A model generated the notes under the pieces. It was not told the origin of the DNA. It did not search any database and was given only the letters and a program-made list of their open reading frames with translations. 64,000 nucleotides of DNA from Neoceratodus forsteri. Its lineage: Eukaryota; Chordata; Ceratodontiformes; Ceratodontidae. Numbering within the stretch: position 1 is the stretch's first letter; every line of letters starts with the position of its first letter. The DNA is taken from contig JADMNL010000022.1 in the NCBI GenBank assembly GCA_016271365.2, positions 222,680,501 through 222,744,500 of the forward strand, written 5' to 3'. The position numbers were made by a program, and so were the translations under genes. Shown piece by piece: positions 22,690-33,880 of this stretch.

Positions 22690-24135
22690 ATAGGATTTTT
22701 TCAACATTAGTGCATATCAATGGCATTTTGGGGAATTTTTTCACCAAATTTTCAACATTTTGGGAACCCCATCTCATGAATTCTGTCACTGTCATGGCGT
22801 TAATTGGCCCCGAAAGGTGATTTCATGGTTACTGCGTAGAACCACCTTTCAGGACTGATTTACAAAACAACAGTGTCACAGTTCATGAGGTAGGCCCCTA
22901 AAAACCCTATGTTAAAAATTTGGTGAAAAAATTCCTCCAAATTACTGTTTTATGAGCATGCGTTGTGCTGTTCCTACGCACACTTGTAAGTTCACAAATT
23001 TTCAATATGTTCACTCCAGATTTTCAACACTGCCATTTTACCATACCTCCTTATGAGCAGCACAGCTGTAATTTCTCACATCTCACTCAAAATGTGTTTC
23101 CACACATGTAGTGCACAATGGCACAGTCGGTGTGCGAAATCAATGTTTGGGACAAATTAAGAAATTCACAGGGACACTGTTCATGAGCAGACATGTTAAA
23201 ATGGCTATGTTAAAAATTTGGTGAAAAAATTCCAAAAAATGTCTGTTTAACGAGCATGCATTGCGCTGTTCCTACGCACACTTGTAAGTTCTCGAATGTT
23301 CAATATTTTCACTCCAGATTTTCAACATTGCCATTTTAGCACACCTCCTTATGAGCAGTACAGCTGTAATTTTTCACATCTCACCCAAACCGTGTTTCTG
23401 CCCATTTAGCACACAATAGCATAGTTGGTGTGCGAAATCAATGTTCGGGACAGATTAAGAAAATCACAGTGATACTGCTCATGAGCAGAAGTGTTAAAAT
23501 GGCTATGTTAAAAATTTGGTGACAAAAGTCCATAAAATGACTGTGTTATGAGTGACCATTGAGCCATTTCCAAGCACCCTCGTAACTTCATGGATTTCTA
23601 ATATTTTCAGTCCAGATTTTTACCACTGGCATTTTTCCACACTTCCTTATGAACAGTACAGCTGTCATTTTTCACACCATGGCCGAAATGTTTTTTCGCA
23701 CTTCCAGCTCAGAAATGCGTATTCGCTGTGGAAAATCACTGTTCAGGACAGATTAAGAAAATCAAAGTGACACTGTTCATGAGTGGAGGTTCTAAAATCC
23801 CTGTTTTGACAATCTGCTGTAAAAAATCCCCAACTAATTGCATTATGAGTGTGCGTTGAGCATTTTCTACGCGCGTTCATGACTTCACCAGTTTTGTTAA
23901 TATTTTCACTGCAGAATTTCAACATTGCCATTTTTTGTACCTCCCCATGAACAGTACAGCTGTCATTTTTCACATCCTGTTCAAAATGTGTTTTCGCACC
24001 TGTGGTGCCAAATGGGGTAGTCGCTGTGTGAAATCAGCTTTCGGCTAAAAAACTAATATTGCCACTGTTCTTAAGGTGGGGGTCACAAAATCCATGTTGA
24101 AAATTTGGAGTGAAAATGCCAATGAATGCCTGAGG
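22690..24135. repeat. ~297-bp satellite array with an inverted first copy
   Basis: Direct units are marked by AAAATTTGGTGAAAAAATTCC at about 22917, 23214 and 23511 (GACAAAAGTCC version), with diverged ones at about 23811 and 24103. That is a period of about 297 bp. Each unit also holds TCACTCCAGATTTTCAAC, CTCCTTATGAGCAG and CAGCTGTAATTT phrases. At about 22725-22790 the same phrase appears reversed (GAATTTTTTCACCAAATTTT), so the left edge is an inverted copy facing the array across a hairpin near 22815-22850. Divergence grows rightward. Confidence 0.85.
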
Positions 24136-25727
24136 TGTTAGGGTTTGGGTTTTCCTATAGTATCACTCCTGCCACCACAGGATGGGACCCTGGGCTCATT
24201 CCTGAATACATCATCTGCTGGATGCATGGCAAGTGCTTAGCCAAAATGTGTTTTTTTTTTAGCAACTAGAACCAACATGGCATAAGAAGTCCAAACTAGG
24301 TTCCATTTGAAGAATGTTATGGTGTTATTAAATTTGTAACATATTTTAGGGCTCACTAAATTCCATAATACCGTTGGTTAAACTGGAGATGTTTAGGCGC
24401 GGGAATGGGACCCGCATCTCCAGATTTGTAGCCCTTAGTTAGCTGGTGTCCAGGAACTATGAAACAGCCTTTTTGGCTGGAAATAGCACTGGTGTGGCCT
24501 GTGTTGGTGGGAGCTAGAGGACTATGCGTCTTTGTAAGGAGCAACAGCTGGTAGTCAGGAGCAGGATGTCAGCAACATGGCATCATCTGGTGAGGAGGGG
24601 CTGAGTGCTGTGGAGCACTGAGGGACATTGCTGTGAGATGAGAGACTGGGAGAGATTTTTGTTTGTGGAGTAAGGCCCTGTTTTGTATTAAAGGCATTAG
24701 CCCCCCCCCCATATTGTGTGTATTGCTTTCTTTTGCAGCTTATTTTGCAGGTTTCAGATAACTTCTTGTGTGTTGTGTAGGCATTTTTGTGGGCGAGGTG
24801 GTCTGTTTTGGTATGTTAGTGAGTGTGGGGACTGTTGATAATTATTTGGTTGGTGTGGTGTGTTGATTAGTTTAGTTCATCATTAAATTTGTTTTAGTAC
24901 CTTGGTGGTATATACCTAAACACCTAAATATGTGTCCCTATTGACTTAGGGATACAGATTTAGGTGTGTAGGTATAAAGTTTTAATTTGAAGGTTTACAG
25001 CTTTAACTGGGAGATGCAACAGCTGTAATGGGGAGGTATACAGGTTTAACTCAGTGAGGTATTCTGGAAAATATAAGATAGTGACTCCTATCTAGGTGGG
25101 GAGGAATGTGACACTTGGCCAGCTGGTTGTGATTATTGTATGATATTTGTAAAATAAAAATATAGTATGTGATTGTCTCACCTAAGACAGCCTGTGCCTC
25201 CATGGGTACCCCCCCCCCAGGTTTCAGTGAAGCTACAGCATTTGTAAACTGACCAGGAGATCTCTGTAATGTAATTAACTTCCTGGAGAAATTGCATTTT
25301 ATGACCTTTTTATGACCTTATGCTTTTGAAGTTGGAAACTAAATATACATTTTATTACATCAGGACAGGACATCATTTAGCTGATTCCTGTTGGCTATAT
25401 CACACCTGGGTGACAGACTGCAGGATTATAAACCTCAAAGGAACTGGTTGATTAAAGACTCATAATTTGGGAAATGGGTTTTTGCTGATGTCACATTACT
25501 TAAGATACCTACTGATAGGAAATCATGTTTGTATTTTTTTTATTCTAAAAGGATGAGCTAGATGACTCATAGAAGGGATGTGGAGACATACAGTTTAAAT
25601 TGATACTTGTGTCTGAAATATTTCTTATATCATTTTGGGACTCTAGAGAGACACAGCTCTCTGATCTAACTTTAAAACACACTTTCAGAGGTAATACCTT
25701 AGACAGCAAAGGTCTAGATGTATTAAA
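24136..25727. other. Unassigned DNA
   Basis: No gene or repeat family was recognised. Contains homopolymer runs (poly-C at about 24702 and 25210) and short T/G-rich stretches only. Confidence 0.4.
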
Positions 25728-26480
25728 CATAGAAACATAGAATGTGATGGCAGATAAGGACCACTTGGCCCACCCACTCTGCCCATTTCCCTTCCTAATG
25801 ATTAAGCTGCAGATCCTAGCTAACCAACAGTCTACTTCTTCCAACTCAACCCCCTAGAATTGCCTTATGCCTGTCCCATGCATTCTTGAATTCCACCACT
25901 GTTTTTGACTCCACAGCTTCCTCAGGAAGACTGTTCCATGTATCCACAACCCTCTCCATGAAAAAATACTACCTCACATTACCTCTGAGCCATCCCCCCA
26001 TCTGGCTTCAAATTGTGGCCCCTTGTTCTTGCACACCTCTTTTTCTGAAAGATGCTACCCTCTTGGACTTTGCTGATTCCCTTGAGGTACTTGAAAGTTT
26101 CTATCATGTACTTCTCTCCCTCCTCTCCTCGAGGCTATACATATTAAGATCCTTAAGTCTCTCTTGATATGTCTTCTGTTGCAAACCCTGCACCATTTTA
26201 GTTGCCCTCCTCTGGACTGCCTTCATCCTGTCTATGTCTTTGTGGATATTGGGTCTCCAGAACTGCATACAGTACTCCAGATGGGGTCTCACCAGCTGTC
26301 TGTACAGAGGGATAACAACTTTCTGTCTTCTACTGGTGATGCCTGTCTCTATACATCCCAGTATCCCACCAGCCCTACTTACTGCCCTCTCACACTGCTT
26401 GCTCACCGTCATCTGATATGACTACTCCCAGGTCCCTTTCCATTTCTGTTGTTGTTAGTATCTCACCCCCCATTTTTTGT
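25728..26480 (-). mobile_element. CR1-like LINE 3' end, minus strand
   Basis: Starts at the 3' tail, seen in plus orientation as AACATAGAAACATAGAATG (25730-25748), the complement of the CR1 TTCTATGTTTCTATG tail. It continues through the 3' UTR and the C-terminal and thumb coding part, with a 102-residue frame at 26412-26104 (GGILGCIETGITSRR, RPHLEYCMQFWRPN). It is 5'-truncated at about 26480. Same subfamily as 5348-7255. Confidence 0.88.
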
Positions 26481-27019
26481 TTTGTACTTTTCCCTTGTTC
26501 TTTTATGTGATTGTGAGTTCTTTGATGTAATGTTCTGTGCTTACATTTTTCATATTTTTATCATCTTTTAGTAAAGAATCTTTTTTCAAGATACTGCCTG
26601 GGTGTGTCTTCCAAGTTCTTTTTGCATGTGATGTATACGTGGTTAAGTCTGATAGCTGTTTTGAAGGGCTTAATGGTGTTACTAAACTGGGAAAAGGTAA
26701 GAATATACCTAAGGTCTCTTACAGAGTTTTATGGGTTCATTTTGGAAGCCTGGCTTGGATCCCCTCGTGAAAGATTGTACCGCAATCCCCGAAGAGGGTA
26801 CATATCTGAGCCTGTACATTGGGTACACTAGCATAAGGTTCACAGTTTGAATCCCCCCAGAACTTGAGACTAAAGGTGATTCTGACCCAAAAACAGACAG
26901 GAGGGTTACCCTGTATGTTACCTGTTCACACTATTGTGCTCCGAGGTTGGCACTGTGGAAGCAGAGGGCCTGACCTGCTGAGTGCGTTTGTGACAGATTT
27001 GGATCAGGAGACTGCTGTA

Positions 27020-27765
27020 TAAAATGTCAGGCCTGGGGCTGGGGCAAAAGGTGGTTAAATGGGTGGGAAGCTGGCTGGGGGACAGGAGGCAGAGGGTCAT
27101 AATAAATGGGGTGGCATCTGCAGAGGGCAAGGTCACAAGTGGGGTCCCTCAGGGATCAGTGTTAGGGCCCTTACTATTCAATATATTTGTAGGGGACATT
27201 GTGGTGGGCCTTGAAGGGGGGGTGAGTCTGTTTGTGGATATTAAAATCTGAAATAGGGTAGACACTCAGGAAGGGGCAAAGAGATTTGGGGAGGCTTGAG
27301 GCATGGTCAAAGAGGTGGAAGCTTTCATTCAACACAGAAAAGTGTAAAATCATGCATCTTGGCTACAGGAACCAGAGGGCAGGGTACTGCATGGGGGGGG
27401 GCAGAGATCTGGAGGTAACGGAACAAGAAAAGGACCTAGGTATCACTATATCAGGGGACCTGAAGGTGAAAAGGCAGTGCGGGAGAGCAGTAGTTAGGGG
27501 TGGTGGAATGCTGGGTTGCATCAGAAGGGGGATCCCCAGTAGAAATAGGGAGGTCATAGTACCCTTGTATACCCATCTGGTTAGACTGCATTTGGAATAC
27601 AGCTTCCAGTTCTGGAGGCCATACCTCAAAAAGGATATAGGGAGGCTGGAGTGAGTTCAGAGGAATGCAACAAAGATGGTAAAAGGATTGAGCCACCTAT
27701 CCTATGAAGAAAGGTTGAGAGATCTGAACATGTACTCCCTGGAACAGAGGAGGGAGAGGGGGGAC
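27020..27765 (+). mobile_element. CR1-like LINE, 5' part of a split copy
   Basis: Plus-strand RT fragment beginning in the palm: [15 protein letters not shown] (about 27140-27185), then FVDIKI where FADDTKI is usual, so the catalytic Asp pair is damaged. The thumb frame 27286-27654 has FNTEKCKIMHLGYRN and RLHLEYSFQFWRPY. Coding stops after RREGRGD-like residues at about 27765, where a reversed LINE begins. The C-terminus resumes at 32186. Confidence 0.87.
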
Positions 27766-28399
27766 ATTTATTTATTTATTTGTACAAATTGGATTTACAA
27801 CCTTTGAGTTAGAGACTCATTTACAAAGGCACCTCATCACAGAGAGGACAAACCAATAATACAATGTTCCATATACAGACAGCGATACATAGAATACATA
27901 GATTCCAATGTTACAAAGCATTATGCACAGTCTACAGTATTTACATAGGTAACATATGAGTCAAAACTGAAGATATAAACCCCTGCTATGCAGTTACAAT
28001 AAGGGCAGAGAAAGACAATATTTGCAAGGTTGGAGCAGTTAAGGAAAATTTATTTTTGGCCCGGCTATGATATCGTGCAGGCAGGTGACTGGAGATGCAG
28101 CATGCAAGACAGATGTCTAGATGGGAGTGATATAAGGGATATGGAAGACAGAGGAAAAGGGGGGAAGGTGAGCTGTCTGGTGGACATTGTTGAAGTTGGA
28201 GTGTGCTGGATGGCATGAGTCCTTAGAAGCCAGGGGAGTGGGTGCAAGCAGTAGTTAGTTGCATTTACAGCAGCATGTGTTGAAAAGGTGGTCACAAAGG
28301 GAGATTTTAAAGGTCCCATTTTGAGAGTGTTGGTGATGTTGACTGGAAGGGAGTTGAACCAGGAAGGAGCCCTGTAGTAGAAGGATCACTTAGCTAGGG

Positions 28400-28710
28400 A
28401 GGTCCTCATTCTAGGCACCAGTAGAGTGGCCTTATCAGAGCTGCAGGTGGCCACTGTGGGGGTGGTGTGTTGAAGGGTGGCAGCCATCCCTGGTGGGGGA
28501 GAGCCCGAGTAGAATTTTCTTGGCTAGTAGGCAGGTCTGGTAGTGGAGTCTTTCTTTGAGGTTGAGAAGGTTTGAGGTGGAATAAAGTAGGCAAGTATGG
28601 GTGAGCCTGGGTGCTCCAGTCAGCAGCCTGAAGGCCTTGTTGATAGAGGTTTGGATTTTATTGAGTGCAGTGTTATCAGCAGCTCCATATATAGGCAGGC
28701 CATATTCCAC
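28400..28710 (-). pseudogene. LINE C-terminal domain remnant
   Basis: The 91-residue frame (28710-28435) reads EYGLPIYGAADNTALNKIQTS and KAFRLLTGAPRLTHT. This is the post-RT block that in this group follows the palm, and it is mirrored by NYGLVVYGSASATSLHRI and CKLLTGAFHLTHT in the copy at 43.03-43.39 kb. Confidence 0.75.
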
Positions 28711-28978
28711 TAGGGACAGGACAGAGGATGTGATGGCCAGCTGGAGCGCATGGGAAGGAAGGCAGTCCTTGTGGCAGTAGAGAAGGCCTAACCAGGAGTT
28801 AATGGCGGTCGAGAGGGTATTAATGTGGACTGGAAAGTGAGGGCAGTGTCAAAGGTAATCCCTAGGTATTTATAGGTGGACACTTGCTGTAAGGGGTGCT
28901 GTGTGCTGGGGAGGATTAGGAGGGAGGCATTTCTGGACTTATTTTGGTGGTGGGTGAAAAGCATTAACTTAGTCTTTT

Positions 28979-29734
28979 TTAGATTAATAACAAGTCTATG
29001 ATCCTTGAACTACTTTTCAGCTTGGTTAAAGGTGAGTTGGAGAGAGAGTCCTGGAGTGAGGTAGACTTATGGTGTGAGGTGAAGAGAACGGCATCATCCA
29101 CATAAAGAAGAATTTTGCTGGAGCAGGCACTGGGCAGAGTGTTAGGGTAGAGACTGAAAAGTAGGTGCCCCAGGATAGAGCCCTTGGGGACCCTGGAGTG
29201 GACAGGTTGTGTGTTAGACAAGGTCCCATTGATTTGTATTCACTGGGATTGAGCTGAGAGGTAGCTGGAGCACCAGGTGAGAGGACCAGTGGAGAAACCA
29301 ATTTGGTAAGGGGGATCAAGCAGGAGTGGATGGCAAACAGTGTCAATGGCCTTGGAGAGGTCAATGAACACTGCACCAGCAAGATTTCCAGAGTCTAGGG
29401 AGGAGTGCAGGTAGTTGGAGAACTCAAGGAGGGCTGTGGTGGTGCTATGTCCTGAACAGAAACCATGCTGCTCAGGACATAGAATGACATACTTGGTCAG
29501 ACACTCAGTGAGCTGAGTGGCCACCACTCTTTCAATAGCTTTGGAGAGTGGGGGGAGTATGGAAATTGGCCGGTAGTTGTTTGGGGAGGACTCATCATCA
29601 CTTTTGTGTATGGGCACGATGTTAGCCATTTTCCAGACACCGAGGAATTGACCCAATTTCCATACTCCCCCCTTTGGAGAGGGGGTGGAGTATGGAAATT
29701 GGTCGGTAGTTGTTTGGGGAGGACCTATCATCAC
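28979..29734 (-). pseudogene. LINE reverse transcriptase remnant
   Basis: Two frames. The first, 29734-29240, has WKMANIVPIHKSDD, NYRPISILPPLSKAIERV, QHGFCSGHSTTTALLEF and AVFIDLSKAIDTV (first catalytic Asp). The second, 29221-28979, has VPKGSILGHLLFSLY and LLYVDDAVLF (YVDD variant, Asp pair kept). A local duplication with an inverted scrap interrupts the upstream part (29541-29790). Confidence 0.85.
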
Positions 29735-29790
29735 TTGTGTGTATGGGCACGATGATAGCCATTTTCATGACACTGGGGAATTGACCCAAA
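29541..29790. repeat. Local duplication with an inverted spacer
   Basis: 29541-29653 and 29674-29790 are near-identical direct copies (TTGGAGAG...GGAATTGACCCA). Between them, 29652-29673 reads CCCAATTTCCATACTCCCCCC, the exact complement of the segment at about 29550-29567 of the first copy. Confidence 0.85.
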
Positions 29791-30264
29791 CAGAGGGATT
29801 GGTTAAGTAAGTCAGTCAGTGGGACAAGGACATCATCCAGGACTAGGCATAGGATCCTGGTGTCCAGAGTGTTGTTACATGGGGCTATTGCTGCCTGGGG
29901 CTTTTAGTAGGTACGGTCTGTCTTCTTGAGTAGCTATCTTGCGTAGATGGAACTGAGGGCTTTGTCGAACAGGTGGTCGAGATTCAGGCATGGGGTTGAA
30001 GAAACTATTGGGGAGGACAGAACTAAGATCAGTGAAGGTGGTATTAAGGCAGTTAGCTATGTTGAGGGGGTCCGTGGTAATCGAGCCATCAATAGAAAGC
30101 TGGGATGGGGGGACCTGATTTCCCATTCAGCTCTTTTATATTATCCAAGAAGGTCTGGGCTGAACCCCAGGAGGAGGTAAGGGTGGCCTGGTAGTGGTCC
30201 GCTTTGGCCTTGCAGATGACCCATGTGCACTTATTGCATACAGCATTATAGGCTTGCCTATCTG

Positions 30265-31092
30265 CTACTTTGCCTGACTCTGCAGCAATATGACAGTGGT
30301 TATCCCTCTACCTGAGTTTTTGGAACAGGGACAGGGTGACCCATGGCACATTTTGTTTTTTGTGCAGTGCCTGGTGAGTGGTGCATAGAGATCACAGGTC
30401 TTGTTAAAAGCCTGTGTGAAGAGGTCAAGCGCAGCATTGATGCTAGGGGTGTGGTTGACGGAGGACCAGTCAATCTGGGTGAGATATTGCTTGAGTTTTT
30501 TAAGGCTACCTGGGCGGAGGTGCCTGCAAAGAGTGGATTGAGACACTGGTTTGGGGGTGGAGGAGGACCAGAGGAAGAGGACAGGGGAGTGGTCACTTAA
30601 GGAGCCCAAAAGGATTTTAATATCCTGGACTTTTTGGGGGTGGTTGGAGACTATGATGTCCAGGATGGTGCTGGTTACACTGGTGGGGTTGAGTCTAGTA
30701 GGCTGGGAGACTAATTGGGTCACGTAAAGGGCAGCAAAGGAATCCCTTGCTTGTGAAGCAGAGGTACCAAGCCAATTGACATTAAGGTCCCCTAATATGA
30801 CTTGTTCAACTTTGTGAGGGAGAGTTGAGAGACACTCGGCGAGTGACAAGATTGCCAGGTTTTGGTTCCTTGGAGGAACGTAGGAGACCGTGATGTAAAG
30901 CGGACCCCTAGTGGGATTAGAGATGATTTTGAGACTGAGTACCTGGGCTCCATTGTTGAGCTTGGGAGCAGGGAGCGCATGACCAACAATGGAGTCACAT
31001 ATGAAGACAGCACATCCACCTAATCGATCTTCCAGATAGAGGGTGTACCTGGGGAGTGAGATGAAGGAATCGGGGTGGATTTGGAAAGCCAA
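30265..31092 (-). pseudogene. LINE AP-endonuclease remnant
   Basis: A 275-residue open frame. Motifs: RLGGCAVFI (residues about 23-31), a YVPPRNQNL block, ILGDLNVNWLG (catalytic Asp/Asn), a TILDIIVSN block and GSLSDHSPVLF (catalytic Asp-His). It is the C-terminal two-thirds of the endonuclease that nicks target DNA. The first catalytic residues would lie upstream (higher coordinates), where the frame is not continuous. Confidence 0.85.
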
Positions 31093-31692
31093 GTCTCCAC
31101 TAGGGCAATAATGTCAGGTCAGTGTTGGATGACCCAACACTGGAGCGCAGCAGATTTTTTTCAATAAGCTGCAGATGTTTAGGGAGACAAAGCAGAGCCG
31201 TGAGGATAATGTCTTGGGCAGGCTGGTGGGAGTTGGGCACTGGTTGGGGTGGACATTTCCAGAGAGTAGCTGTAACAGTGTGATAATTCTAATCAAAGGG
31301 CGGTGGTAATAGGCATCCTTAGCTAGCTGATGGGATGAGGACACAACCGCAGAGGTGCAAGCAATGGGTAGGGCATGAAGGGTGGGAATAGCGGTAAGGA
31401 GGTGGGTCCAGGGGGGTCCAGGTTAGGCAGTGGAGTCAGGTGAGCAGTCAGGAGGTGGGTGCCAGGGTCCCTGGTTTGAGTCCAGTGTGGGTGGAGGTCG
31501 AGAAACCTAAAAATAGTCTGGGGTGTGGTACCCTGAGTGCAGAGAGTGTGGTCTGGCAGGAGAAAGACCAGTACCAAGAGGGCCAAATAGTCAGTCATAG
31601 CAGTGGGGGATTGGCACCCATGGTGCCTTTTGCTAATGGAATGGAAGAAATGTATAAGGGTCTAGGCTGAGCATCTAAGAGTGTGATTAACA

Positions 31693-31765
31693 CAGTGGGG
31701 TAGTGGTAGGGCTGTGGACTTTGGTGCACAGGGCACCAGGTTCAAATACCCTGGGAGGGCAGGTG
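31693..31765 (+). repeat. tRNA-like SINE head (tentative)
   Basis: A 70-bp stretch has an A-box-like GGTAGTGGTAGGG and a B-box-like GGTTCAAATACCC at about the spacing of a tRNA gene. A terminal CCA or a clean acceptor stem is not evident. It lies in the 5' part of the reversed LINE, in opposite orientation. It could be a tRNA-derived SINE insertion or a chance match. Confidence 0.35.
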
Positions 31766-32185
31766 CCTTTAGGGCCTGGGAATAAAATGGTAATCCAGGT
31801 AGTTGGAAGGATGGAATGGGCTGGGTCAGACATGGGACAGAGGGGTGAAATAGTGACTCCTAGTGGCCACAAGGGGAATGGAAGATGGTCAAGGAGGTGG
31901 ACAGCATGGGGGTAGAGTGACTGGCAGCTGGGTTGTCCAGGTTAGAGAGTAGCAGGGGGTATGGGTAGTGAGTTAGGGTAAGCAGAGATGGAAGAGAGAG
32001 CAGTGAAGTAGCCAGTATAGGTAGAGGAGTAGGAGAGCAGAAAAGAGTACTGAGGTTAAGAGTGGGTAGGGAAGCTGTGCAAGGAATACCCTCTAGTGGC
32101 AGGTGAGTATAACCTGCTAATGAAGAAGTGAGGACTTAGAAAAAGTGGCAACAGGAAGCCATGTGAGGGGGCGGGCCTATAAATT

Positions 32186-32560
32186 CAGGGTTTGGCTTGG
32201 GTAATCAAGACCTTCAAGTACCTTAAGGGTATAAATGGGGTGCCAGTGGAAAGCATCTTCCAGATAAAGGGTAATCAGAGGATGAGGATGAGGGGGCATG
32301 GCACGGGGGGGGTGCAGTTCAGGGGTAACATTAAAAAGTACTATCTCACAGAGAGAGTGGTAGATAAGTGGAACAAACTCCCGCAGACAGTTGTTGGAGA
32401 AGAAACAGTGGAGGGATTCAAAGGGCATGGGACAACCACAGGGGAGTGTTGAGGGGGCGCATGTCCAACTAAGCAGATAGCTGGACAAATGGGCAGACTC
32501 AGTGGGCCTTGTTGGTCCTTTTCTGCTGTCACACTTTTATGAATCTATGAATCTATGGGG
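32186..32560 (+). mobile_element. CR1-like LINE, 3' part of the split copy
   Basis: Resumes exactly where 27765 stopped: IKTFKYLKGINGV (32201-32240), then KYYLTERVVDKWNKLP (about 32335-32380), a 3' UTR and a tail of repeated ATGAATCT (32536-32556). The split fixes the order of events: CR1 first, reversed LINE later. Confidence 0.88.
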
Positions 32561-33332
32561 CTATTTGTCCATCCATACACAGTATTATACTTAAGTAAAC
32601 CTTTGATATGATTATTGCATTGGGAATTTTGCAATATTCCTAGAGTACTGCAGATCTTGTGACAATATGTTGCATTACATATGGCAATAAAAGTGAAGCA
32701 CAATTTTCCTTATAGCTCAAAACTAATGACAAATTTCACAGGTGGCAGGGAATGTCCATGTATTTTTGCCTTTAGGCAGCATACACTGTTGGATTATTAA
32801 ACACTATATTGTTCCATGCCCTGCTTTTGTTATATTAGGAAATATTCCAGTAACACTTAACCTTTTTAGGGATCAGGACAAATGGCTCATTGCAGTCTTT
32901 CTAGGTACTAAAAGATTTTCTTTAAGAAACTGCATAGGGCTTTAGTTCAGTACCTACCTTGGTTGAAATGTACACTTTTATATCTTCCATTGCAAATAAC
33001 AAAATAATTAAAGTGGTAGTTGTCAAAATGTTTCCTACCGCGAGGTACCACTGAGGTAATTTGCAATGACTGTAATGTGATCCTGCCTCGTTCTATCTAA
33101 GTATACCTCAGTATTGCAAAACTTTTCTATGACTATCACTGTAGCTACATGGTGTTAGATCAGTCAGAAGTTTTTAATAGAAAATGGGGTTCATTCCTAA
33201 ACTTGGAAATAAAAATTTCAGAAGCCTCATAATTGTGTATTAATATTAAGCCACCAAGTTTAATTAAGCAATAATGCATGACAGAATGTAGGTTGTGCAA
33301 AACTAACCTCATGCCTTATCACAAAACCCAGT
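32561..33332. other. Unassigned AT-rich DNA
   Basis: Nothing recognisable between the CR1 tail and the left end of the Harbinger element. The last three bases (AGT, 33330-33332) are the left target-site duplication. Confidence 0.45.
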
Positions 33333-33348
33333 GGCCCAGATATTCAAA
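33333..33348 (+). repeat. Harbinger left terminal inverted repeat
   Basis: GGCCCAGATATTCAAA, preceded by the target duplication AGT at 33330-33332. Confidence 0.93.
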
Positions 33349-33590
33349 GAGTTGAGCCATGCGTAATAGGGTTGCACCTGTGCAAGTCCGAAACTGCGCC
33401 ATTCTGCGATATTCAGCAGGAGGCAGTTGCGCTCCCCCAAATCACGCTGAGCAACAGCGCAATGCTAATGAATGTATGCACAACTGAAGGGGGAGGAACT
33501 GTGCATAAATGGCACAGTGCAATATTCAACAACATGTGCCATGCGCAATAGGGAAGCAAGTGGAGGCTGCGCCATAGTGGAAATGAGCCA

Positions 33591-33600
33591 AAATAAAAGG
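33591..33600 (+). promoter_or_regulatory. Possible TATA-like box of the transposase gene
   Basis: AAATAAAAGG, 281 bp upstream of the first ATG of the transposase frame. Only sequence resemblance supports it. Confidence 0.25.
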
Positions 33601-33880
33601 GAGCAGGGGAGAGGCGCAAGAACGCTACAGGGAAGGCACATGAGGGCAAAGTCTAGCAGGACAAACTGAGCAGCAGAGACACACAGAGCAGGCCAGGAAA
33701 GGGCACCTGGAATCAACAGGCTCAGGAGAAGGTGTGGGGAGCCATAGTGCAGTAGGGGCAAGTATGCCACACAGCAGTGAGACCAGCACAGGCAGGTGTT
33801 CCTGGTGCAGGGGAAGTAGCAGCCAGGACGGGGGGGGATACAGAAACAGCTGCCAGGGGGGGTGAACACAAGCCAGGGAC

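Larger units (their letters stand above)
27766..32185 (-). mobile_element. Reversed LINE (L2/Jockey-superfamily-like) inserted in the CR1
   Basis: A different LINE family from CR1. Its 3' tail on the minus strand is a short (AAAT)n run (plus strand TTTATTTATTTATTTG at about 27767-27783). Reading leftward from the 5' side: endonuclease (31092-30265), linker, reverse transcriptase (about 29734-28980) and C-terminal part (about 28710-28400). The 42.1-45.6-kb LINE is a second, diverged copy with the same 3' end (TTTACAAAGG and ACAACCTTTGAG-type phrases). I place it in the broad Jockey/L2 group from its RT blocks but cannot fix the clade. Several frameshifts, no intact protein. Confidence 0.8.

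Noticed and set aside
22690..24135. CRISPR-like repeat array
   Set aside because: Units are ~297 bp without unique spacers in a vertebrate-like genome, so this is a satellite.
26780..26870. tRNA-like B box (GTTTGAATCC)
   Set aside because: No A box at the right distance and no tRNA fold is evident.
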